Assembly (NCBI GenBank): GCA_964482535.1
Contig: CAYZXU010000075.1
Span: forward strand, 1 to 11,846
Direction of reading: 5' to 3'
DNA: 11,846 nucleotides
Origin: CAYZXU01 sp964482535
Lineage (GTDB): Bacteria > Desulfobacterota > Desulfobacteria > Desulfobacterales > BuS5
Shown: positions 6,563-11,846 of the stretch, piece after piece
Layout: every line of letters starts with the position of its first letter
Numbering within the stretch: position 1 is the first letter of the stretch
Program-made: the position numbers and the translations under genes
The notes under the pieces: generated by a model
Databases searched by the model: none
Seen by the model: only the letters and a program-made list of their open reading frames with translations
What the model was told of the DNA's origin: nothing

Positions 6563-7972
6563 ATGACGAACTCAAAAAATTCTCCCCACATACTGGTTGT
6601 TGATGATGAACTGAGCATGCGTGAATTTCTGGAACTCATGCTTACCAGGGAAGGGTATCGGGTATCATGTGCAAAAGACGGCAGCATAGCTGTTGATATG
6701 ATAAAGAAAAATCATTTTGATCTTCTTCTTTGCGATATAAAACTGGGGGATATAACCGGCATAGAGGTTCTTAAGGCTGCAAAAGATAAAAATTATGAAA
6801 CAGTTGTGATAATGATTTCAGCATACGCTACAGCAGAAACAGCAGTTGAGGCAATGAATTTCGGGGCCTATGATTATGTGCCTAAACCATTTAATAATAA
6901 TGAATTAAAGCAGACCATCCGGAAAGCCCTTAAACTTAAAACCATTGAGCACGAAAAAGAGGTTATAGATGATGGACTGAAAACCAGCCTTCATTTTGGA
7001 AGTATAATAGGCAACAGCCCAAGGATGCTTCACGTATATAATATGATCAGGCAGGTTGCAAAAACAAAAACCAATATTATGATAACCGGCGAAAGTGGAA
7101 CCGGCAAGGAATTGATAGCCCATGCAATACATGAGCAGAGCAAAAGGGCAAAAGAGCCTTTTGTGCCGATAAATTGTGGCGGAATACCTGAATCTTTGAT
7201 TGAAAGTGAAATATTCGGGCATAAAAAAGGGGCATTTACCGGCGCATTCAGTGACAAAAAAGGGCTTTTTGAGGTTGCGCACAGGGGCACTGTTTTTTTG
7301 GACGAAATAGGGGAGTTAAGCGTTCATCTGCAGGTTAAACTCCTTAGAGCGGTTCAGGAAAAGGCGTTCAAGCCTGTGGGAGGCAATGAAGAAATAAAAG
7401 TTGATATCAGAATTATTTCCGCCACAAATAAAAAACTGGAAGATGAAGTTATTTCAGGTGCTTTCAGAGAGGATCTGTTTTACAGATTAAATGTTATAGA
7501 GATAAAGCTTCCGTCCCTGCGGGAAAGAAAGATGGACCTTCTTGTTCTTGCACAGCATTTTCTTGATAAATATTCAAAAGAGATGGGAAAGGAGATTACA
7601 AAGATATCGTCATATGCCATAGACATGTTAAACAGGTATGATTTCCCGGGAAATATCCGGGAGCTTGAAAACCTGATGGAGCGAAGCGTAGCCCTTGCAA
7701 CCACAAATATCCTTTTGCCGGACAGTCTTGCTCTTTCAATCCATAAAAAAAGATGGATCGAAGGTGTCAAAGACAGACGCTTTGATCTGGATGAAGTCGC
7801 CAAAGGCGTGTCTCTTGATTCAATACTTGAAGAAATAGAAAGGGCATATCTTGTCAAGGCAATTGAATGTGCATCAGGCAATAAAAACAAGGCAGCCGAT
7901 CTTCTGGATATATCCTATCGTTCAATGCGGCATCGTATCAGTAAGTTTGAAATTGATAAAAATAGCATTTGA
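6563..7972 (+). CDS. NtrC-family sigma-54-dependent response regulator
   Basis: A 469-residue transcription activator with the standard three domains. The receiver (about 8-125) has the acidic pocket D14/D15, phospho-acceptor D58 in LLLCDIKLGD and K109 in VPKPF. The AAA+ domain (about 145-375) has Walker A GESGTGKE (176-183), the sigma-54 contact loop GAFTGA (223-228), Walker B GTVFLDEIG (242-250) and the FREDLFYRLN segment (301-310). A Fis-type helix-turn-helix ends the protein (about 436-463, NKAADLLDISYRSMRHRI). All catalytic parts look intact. The layout resembles PilR and other NtrC-group members, but target genes cannot be named. It starts 9 nt after pyrC with only a weak AAGAG ribosome site. 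No histidine kinase gene is adjacent, so its partner is unknown. Confidence 0.95.
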   Translation: MTNSKNSPHILVVDDELSMREFLELMLTREGYRVSCAKDGSIAVDMIKKNHFDLLLCDIKLGDITGIEVLKAAKDKNYETVVIMISAYATAETAVEAMNFGAYDYVPKPFNNNELKQTIRKALKLKTIEHEKEVIDDGLKTSLHFGSIIGNSPRMLHVYNMIRQVAKTKTNIMITGESGTGKELIAHAIHEQSKRAKEPFVPINCGGIPESLIESEIFGHKKGAFTGAFSDKKGLFEVAHRGTVFLDEIGELSVHLQVKLLRAVQEKAFKPVGGNEEIKVDIRIISATNKKLEDEVISGAFREDLFYRLNVIEIKLPSLRERKMDLLVLAQHFLDKYSKEMGKEITKISSYAIDMLNRYDFPGNIRELENLMERSVALATTNILLPDSLALSIHKKRWIEGVKDRRFDLDEVAKGVSLDSILEEIERAYLVKAIECASGNKNKAADLLDISYRSMRHRISKFEIDKNSI

Positions 7973-8175
7973 AGGAAATAAAGCAATACAAAAATGCAGT
8001 TCATACAAACGATTTTTTTGTAATGGGAGCAGCTTTTTCATGTGATTATCTCGTAACCTATGATACTGATTTGCAGCGGCTTAATGTCGGCGATTCCATG
8101 AAGGTTGTTTCCCCTGAAAGATTTTTGGAGATAGTTGACTGCCGTACATATAAAAAGCCTACCCAAAGCGCCTGA
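7973..8175 (+). pseudogene. C-terminal remnant of a PIN-domain (VapC-like) protein
   Basis: The frame ending at the TGA at 8173-8175 encodes about 67 residues that match the last half of a PIN-domain ribonuclease. A TNDFFVMGAA helix with its conserved Asp is followed by DYLVTYDTDLQRL, holding two more of the acidic metal-site positions. The end, VVSPERFLEIV, is the usual closing pattern of putative toxin-antitoxin PIN proteins. The N-terminal strand with the first catalytic Asp and the middle Glu are absent. The frame is closed upstream by TAG at 7963, inside the 3' end of the response regulator gene, and the only possible early start is a TTG (7969) without a ribosome site. I read it as a truncated relic left against the regulator gene, and see no antitoxin beside it. 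A short functional PIN-like protein is unlikely. Confidence 0.6.
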
Positions 8176-8187
8176 CTCAATTTTTAA

Positions 8188-8205
8188 TTTTAACAATCGT
8201 TAAAA
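8188..8205. other. AT-rich inverted repeat at the convergent junction
   Basis: TTTTAAC and GTTAAAA form a perfect 7-bp inverted repeat around AATC, overlapping the stop codon of the deaminase gene. It lies where transcription from both sides meets. There is no GC core and no strong T-run, so a terminator function is doubtful. Confidence 0.25.
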
Positions 8206-9347
8206 ACTACTGCTTCAACAACATCTGACTTTTTTCTTGAATTAACAGGTAGATATACAAAAGCGCCCATATGATTCGGATAGAGGGTTCCGAAGCTGTT
8301 CTCAATGCCTAATGCTTTTGCCCCGTTAACAGTTGCCATTGCTATTATTTTTTCAGGAGATATTTTTGGAAATGATTTTGCTGTAAACTTTATCTCATCA
8401 AAAATATTCAACGAATCTGTGCTTGCAAGGCTGTCTGTTCCCATGCAGACATTGTTTATTCCGGACTTAAGCATAAGGTCAAGATCAGGAAGCCTTTGAT
8501 GCAGGTTTTGATTGCTTCTTGGGCAGATGCATACATGTGTATTTTTTTCTGCAAGAATTTTAAAATCTTTTTTTCCCGAAAAAATAAGATGTACTGCAAT
8601 TGTCTTATTATCCAGAATCCCAAGGCGGTTTAAATATTGAACCGGTGATTTTTCATTAAGATGCCAATTGCCAAAATCGACACCCCTTTCAGTTAAAAAA
8701 TCAGCCCATTCACCTTTTCCTGTTGATAAAAACTCTAATTCATCTTCAGATTCCGCAAGATGTATGGATAAGGGCAGATTTTTTTTTAATGTAGCATTTT
8801 TTAATGTAGCAAGCATTTCAGGTGAGAGGGTATGGGGAGCATGGCCTGCAAGGGAAAGTTTAAGGTTTTCCTTTTTTTTCCATTTAATATCTTCGTTTAA
8901 GCTGTTTCCGATGAATTCTTTAAACCATATTCCTGCAAGACCCGACTCTGATAATATTTTCCAGGTAATGCCAAGGGTTGATATCTCGCCGACCACACAG
9001 CAGCCTGACTCGGCAAGCTCTTTAATTCCTGCCTTTGCCTTATCTTCAAGTGTTTCAAAACTGATTGATTCACGTTGCTTTAATAATTCGCCAACCCAGT
9101 TTTTGAATCCTTTTTGATAATTAACTTTTCCCTTTAAGGCAGACAGCTCAAGATGTGTATGTGCATTTACCAGGCCTGGAATAATAGCTCCGGGCCCGTG
9201 GTCGATTATTATATCGCAGGCAGGTCCTTTGCCCTCGCCGACATCCTTTATTATGCCGGAATCCACATAAATAAAACCGTTTTCCAAAATTTTTTTTGGA
9301 TCAAGCAAAATCCATCCTGCTTTATGGAGTACACGATTTTTTAGCAT
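8190..9347 (-). CDS. mqnX: Amidohydrolase, probable aminodeoxyfutalosine deaminase
   Basis: A 385-residue member of the cytosine deaminase/chlorohydrolase branch of the amidohydrolase superfamily. The metal site is complete: H63 and H65 in NAHTHLELS, H196 in SIHLAESEDE with E199, and D305 in MGTDSLAS. H253 in AVHLIF and the CPRSN motif (275-279) fit the deaminase group. It lies 66 nt behind mqnC and mqnE on the same strand. Members of this family deaminate 6-amino-6-deoxyfutalosine, the MqnE product, to futalosine in several bacteria, so that is the likely role. The assignment rests on context plus motifs; another purine-type deaminase activity is not excluded. The ATG has no clear ribosome site. 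A perfect 15-bp tandem duplication (8782-8811) repeats the residues ATLKN/ATLKK near position 180. The gene converges on the PIN remnant, with only 14 nt between the two stops. Confidence 0.8.
   Translation of the reverse strand: MLKNRVLHKAGWILLDPKKILENGFIYVDSGIIKDVGEGKGPACDIIIDHGPGAIIPGLVNAHTHLELSALKGKVNYQKGFKNWVGELLKQRESISFETLEDKAKAGIKELAESGCCVVGEISTLGITWKILSESGLAGIWFKEFIGNSLNEDIKWKKKENLKLSLAGHAPHTLSPEMLATLKNATLKKNLPLSIHLAESEDELEFLSTGKGEWADFLTERGVDFGNWHLNEKSPVQYLNRLGILDNKTIAVHLIFSGKKDFKILAEKNTHVCICPRSNQNLHQRLPDLDLMLKSGINNVCMGTDSLASTDSLNIFDEIKFTAKSFPKISPEKIIAMATVNGAKALGIENSFGTLYPNHMGAFVYLPVNSRKKSDVVEAVVFNDC
8782..8811 (-). repeat. Perfect 15-bp tandem duplication inside the deaminase gene
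   Basis: The unit TTTTTTAATGTAGCA (plus strand) occurs twice head to tail with no mismatch. It is a multiple of three, so the frame is kept and five residues are doubled (ATLKN then ATLKK). Confidence 0.85.
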
Positions 9348-9413
9348 TAAATTATGACAACTTTACTATGATATGACAAGTACCTGATACGATATTTCAC
9401 GCATGACACGACA

Positions 9414-10478
9414 TTAAGTTAGATGGTTGTAAAAACAGTCCCTTTGAACAGGCTTGAAACCTGCGGTTTTTATAAGACGCTCCATCTCTTTTTGCGACAG
9501 GCGAAAATTTACACCGGCCGCTGCAACAACATTTTCTTCTATCATGGTGCTTCCAAGATCGTTGGCTCCAAAGGCAAGGGCTACCTGGGCTATCTTATCA
9601 CCCTGTGTTACCCATGAAGCCTGTATATTCGGGATATTGTCCAAAACAAGCCTTGAAACAGCAAGAACCCTGAGATACTCCACAGCGGTTGCTGGTTCGA
9701 CTCTGTTTATTTTTGTATTTTCAGGCTGAAATGTCCAGGGAATAAATGCTGTAAACCCGCTGGTTTTGTCCTGAAGTTCTCTGATTTTAAGAAGATGTTC
9801 TATTATATGTTCAGAGCTTTCAATATGGCCGAACATCATGGTTGCAGTTGTTTTAAGGTTAAGATTATGCGCTGACCTCATTACTTCAATCCACATGCCT
9901 GAATTGCACTTTCCAGGAGAAATTTTTCCCCTTATCTCATCAACAAGGATTTCTGCGCCTCCACCCGGAATTGAACCCAACCCTGCATCTATTAATTTTT
10001 TTAGTGTTTCATTGATGGAAATTGAAGATTTTTCGGCAATAAAGGCTATTTCAGATGGAGAAAATCCATGAATATGAACAGAAAAATTATCTTTTATGTA
10101 TTGTAAAAGATCAATATAATAGTCAAGATCGAGGCAGGGGTTCATGCCTCCCTGAAGAAGTATCTGGGTTCCGCCAAGGGAAATGGTCTCATCTATTTTT
10201 GCTTTAAGCTCTTTTTTTGAAATTACATATGCTTCTTTGTGCTTCACAGGCCGATAAAAAGCGCAAAACAGGCATCCTGAGACACAAACATTTGTATAGT
10301 TAATGTTTCTGTCTATCACAAATGTCACAACAGACTTAGGGTGAAGCATGAACCGTTTTTTATTGGCAAGCCCGCCAAGCAAAAGAGTATCAGCTTCATT
10401 TAAGAGAGCTAAGGCCTCATCAAAATTGATTCGTTTGTTTGATGCTGCCTTTGAGACAGCCTGGTCAAGTATGTTCAT
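9414..10478 (-). CDS. mqnC: Cyclic dehypoxanthinyl futalosine synthase
   Basis: MqnC is a radical SAM enzyme that closes the ring of dehypoxanthine futalosine in the futalosine route to menaquinone. The 354-residue protein binds its [4Fe-4S] cluster through C65, C69 and C72 in NVCVSGCLFCAFYRP. The MqnC-specific stretches are clear: FVIDRNINYTNV, GGTQILLQGG, PGGGAEILVDEIRGKISPGK, TAFIPWTFQPENT, and IQASWVTQG with FGANDLGSTMIEENVV. These separate it from MqnE and CofH, which share the fold. The ATG is 6 nt after the mqnE stop, with no clear ribosome site of its own, so translation probably depends on mqnE. A 66-nt gap precedes the deaminase gene. Confidence 0.96.
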   Translation of the reverse strand: MNILDQAVSKAASNKRINFDEALALLNEADTLLLGGLANKKRFMLHPKSVVTFVIDRNINYTNVCVSGCLFCAFYRPVKHKEAYVISKKELKAKIDETISLGGTQILLQGGMNPCLDLDYYIDLLQYIKDNFSVHIHGFSPSEIAFIAEKSSISINETLKKLIDAGLGSIPGGGAEILVDEIRGKISPGKCNSGMWIEVMRSAHNLNLKTTATMMFGHIESSEHIIEHLLKIRELQDKTSGFTAFIPWTFQPENTKINRVEPATAVEYLRVLAVSRLVLDNIPNIQASWVTQGDKIAQVALAFGANDLGSTMIEENVVAAAGVNFRLSQKEMERLIKTAGFKPVQRDCFYNHLT

Positions 10479-10484
10479 GTTTTG

Positions 10485-11570
10485 TTATATAGAATTATAG
10501 AAAGAATCCCTCTCCACAGGTTCAAAACCTGCCGAAGATATAAGATGCCTCATCCTGCTCCTTGTAAGCCCTTTTGCTGATTTTGCGCCTGCCATATGCG
10601 TAATTTTTTCTTCAATTATAGTTCCGTCAAGATCGTCAGCTCCAAATGAGAGCGCCACCTGTGCCAGCTTTTCGCCTATCATCACCCAGTATGCCTTTAT
10701 ATGAGCAAAATTATCAAGGATAAGGCGTGCAACAGCAATGTTTTTTAAATCATCAAATGCAGTTGTTGGCGGAATTTGAGATAATTTTGTGTTTTCAGAA
10801 TGAAAGGCAAGGGGAATGAATGCGGAAAAACCCCCTGTTTTATCCTGAAGATTTCTTAACTGCATGAGGTGGTTAACCCTTTCTTTGATGGTTTCTATAT
10901 GACCGTAAAGCATGGTTGCGTTGGATGTGATCCCTGCGCCGTGCAGAACTTCCATGATTTCAAGCCATCGTTTACTCTCTGTTTTTTTGGGGAAAAGTTT
11001 ATCTTTTACCCTTTGGCTCATAACTTCGGCTCCACCTCCTGGTATCATGGATAGTCCTGCTTCCTTTAATGCAAGTATTGTTTTTATAAGCGACATGCCT
11101 GAAATTTTGGCAAGATGATCAATCTCCACGGCAGTAAATGCTTTTATTACTGCATTGGGTCTGATTTTTTTTACGGTTTTTATTAAATCTATATAATAGT
11201 CGAATGGAAGTTCGGGGTTTAGTCCTCCCACAATATGTATTTCACGCACGGGCTCATTAATGCGCTCCAAAAGAACCGATTTGACATCATCCATTGACAT
11301 GGTAAATGCCCCATTCTCCCCCTTGTTTTTTGCAAATGCACAAAAAAGACAGCGGTTTGTACATACATTTGTATAGTTCAGATGCTGATTATACACATAA
11401 TATGCCTTGTTCCCATGACGTTTTCTTCTTGCAAGGTCGGCAATATATCCTGTTCCGAGAAGATCGCTGCTTTCATAGAGAACTATTGCGTCTTCAATAT
11501 TGAGTCTTTTGCCTGATATAACTTTTTCGTGGATATTCTGCAGCCGTTTATCTATAATTGGAAAGTCCAT
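10485..11570 (-). CDS. mqnE: Aminofutalosine synthase
   Basis: MqnE is a radical SAM enzyme that joins a SAM-derived adenosyl group to 3-[(1-carboxyvinyl)oxy]benzoate, giving aminodeoxyfutalosine, the entry nucleoside of the futalosine pathway. The 361-residue protein carries the cluster motif C70, C74, C77 in NVCTNRCLFCAF. MqnE-type segments are EIHIVGGLNPELPFDYY, IKAFTAVEIDHLAK, PGGGAEV, TMLYGHIET, AFIPLAFHSENT, IKAYWVMIGEKLAQVAL and FGADDLDGTIIEEKI. The first gene of the operon, it is followed after 6 nt by mqnC, to which it is distantly homologous. The ribosome site is weak (AAAAAAG before the ATG). The motif set leaves little doubt. Confidence 0.96.
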   Translation of the reverse strand: MDFPIIDKRLQNIHEKVISGKRLNIEDAIVLYESSDLLGTGYIADLARRKRHGNKAYYVYNQHLNYTNVCTNRCLFCAFAKNKGENGAFTMSMDDVKSVLLERINEPVREIHIVGGLNPELPFDYYIDLIKTVKKIRPNAVIKAFTAVEIDHLAKISGMSLIKTILALKEAGLSMIPGGGAEVMSQRVKDKLFPKKTESKRWLEIMEVLHGAGITSNATMLYGHIETIKERVNHLMQLRNLQDKTGGFSAFIPLAFHSENTKLSQIPPTTAFDDLKNIAVARLILDNFAHIKAYWVMIGEKLAQVALSFGADDLDGTIIEEKITHMAGAKSAKGLTRSRMRHLISSAGFEPVERDSFYNSI

Positions 11571-11619
11571 ATATTCTTTTTTGTATTATTTATCGTTAAG
11601 TTATAAATCGTAATCTTTT

Positions 11620-11649
11620 ATAATAAACCATAAAATTAATTTAAGGCAA
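11620..11649 (-). promoter_or_regulatory. Candidate promoter of the mqn operon
   Basis: On the minus strand TTGCCT (11644-11649) and TATTAT (11620-11625) are 18 nt apart, placing initiation near 11613 and giving mqnE a leader of about 40 nt. Each hexamer departs from consensus by one or two bases. In such AT-rich DNA a -10-like match is not strong evidence. Confidence 0.4.
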
Positions 11650-11753
11650 TATTTTATTTTGATTTTTTGCGACCCAATCAAAAAAGATTGCCATATTAAT
11701 AATGTTTTGATAACTGAATCTATAATTTGATTTTTTAGTTTAAGTTCGTAAAT

Positions 11754-11779
11754 TTCTTGTATTACAAGGATCTTTTTTT
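11754..11779 (+). terminator. Weak hairpin plus T-run in the leader of the right-edge gene
   Basis: TTCTTGT pairs with ACAAGGA (one T-G pair) around ATT, and seven T residues follow at 11773-11779. It has the order of an intrinsic terminator but a short, AT-rich stem. It lies 36 nt before ATG 11816, so it would stop or attenuate transcription into that gene. It may be chance. Confidence 0.25.
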
Positions 11780-11815
11780 CTTGATTTAAATTGCAAAAAT
11801 TTAATGGAGGTAATT

Positions 11816-11846
11816 ATGGAAAAGAGAGTCGGCGTGCTATTATCAG
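11816..11846 (+). CDS. Start of an unidentified gene, cut by the window edge
   Basis: ATG 11816 follows a strong GGAGGT (11806-11811) with a 4-nt gap, and ten codons are visible (MEKRVGVLLS). The basic start followed by a hydrophobic beta-strand ending near Gly/Ser suggests a Rossmann-like or class I amidotransferase-like alpha/beta protein; ElbB-type proteins begin similarly. This is too little to name a function. Confidence 0.6.
   Translation, partial: MEKRVGVLLS

Larger units (their letters stand above)
11571..11815. other. Divergent intergenic region between mqnE and the next gene
   Basis: These 245 bases are strongly AT-rich and hold no supported gene. They contain the candidate mqn promoter, a TATAAT (11721-11726) facing the right-hand gene without a good -35 partner, an inverted repeat CAATC/GATTG around six A residues (11675-11690), and a small hairpin with T-run (11754-11779). 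Confidence 0.6.

Noticed and set aside
7994..8023. ATG plus run of T residues as a frameshift start for the PIN protein
   Set aside because: The conserved PIN residues are already in the frame open from 7966 and precede the T-run, so a shift there is not needed and would not restore the missing N-terminal half.
7851..8045. 64-codon frame spanning the end of the response regulator
   Set aside because: It lies in another frame over the helix-turn-helix coding region and shows no domain; the PIN homology is in a different frame.
8668..9117. 149-codon open frame on the plus strand inside the deaminase gene
   Set aside because: It is antisense to the amidohydrolase, whose metal-site motifs are intact; the translation looks like random reverse-frame sequence.
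1..11846. CRISPR arrays, insertion sequences, rRNA, phage genes
   Set aside because: No regularly spaced repeats, transposase or integrase motifs, or rRNA sequence were seen.

Overview
The window looks like a stretch of chromosome from an anaerobic, moderately AT-rich bacterium. The most likely source is a sulfate-reducer-like member of the former Deltaproteobacteria (Desulfobacterota). This is an inference from the gene set: a selenocysteine tRNA, the nickel-pincer cofactor protein LarC, an NtrC-family sigma-54 activator, and menaquinone synthesis by the futalosine route. No phylogenetic marker was tested.

Layout. (1) Positions 1-680, minus strand: a complete tRNA-Sec gene (selC) with a near-ideal promoter. 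About 18 nt downstream of its encoded GCCA end starts a small unrecognised protein gene (76-564). (2) Positions 681-820: a divergent intergenic region with the selC promoter and a 14-bp palindrome. (3) Positions 821-7972, plus strand: a tightly packed run of seven genes. They are an M20 (PepT-like) peptidase, larC, pgpA, lepB, pyrB, pyrC and an NtrC-type response regulator. The first two overlap as ATGA, pyrB and pyrC overlap by 17 bp, and the other gaps are 9-53 nt. (4) Positions 7973-8175: a 5'-truncated PIN-domain (VapC-like) remnant. (5) Positions 8190-11570, minus strand: a menaquinone operon in the order mqnE, mqnC, then an amidohydrolase that is probably the aminodeoxyfutalosine deaminase. 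It converges on the plus-strand run. (6) Positions 11571-11815: a 245-bp divergent intergenic region. (7) Position 11816 onward: the first ten codons of a plus-strand gene cut by the window edge.

How the genes work together. PyrB and PyrC perform consecutive steps of UMP synthesis. PgpA completes phosphatidylglycerol synthesis and LepB removes signal peptides at the membrane. LarC inserts nickel into the pincer cofactor used by lactate racemase-type enzymes. MqnE, the deaminase and MqnC cover most of the early futalosine pathway; mqnA, mqnD and the nucleosidase step must lie elsewhere. selC implies that the organism makes selenoproteins, but none is visible here.

Most of the window is conventional housekeeping DNA, and I see no convincing undescribed multi-gene system. 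The items most worth a second look are the unknown ORF directly behind selC, the divergent-region palindrome, the possibly leaderless pgpA promoter, the PIN remnant and the small in-frame duplication in the deaminase gene.
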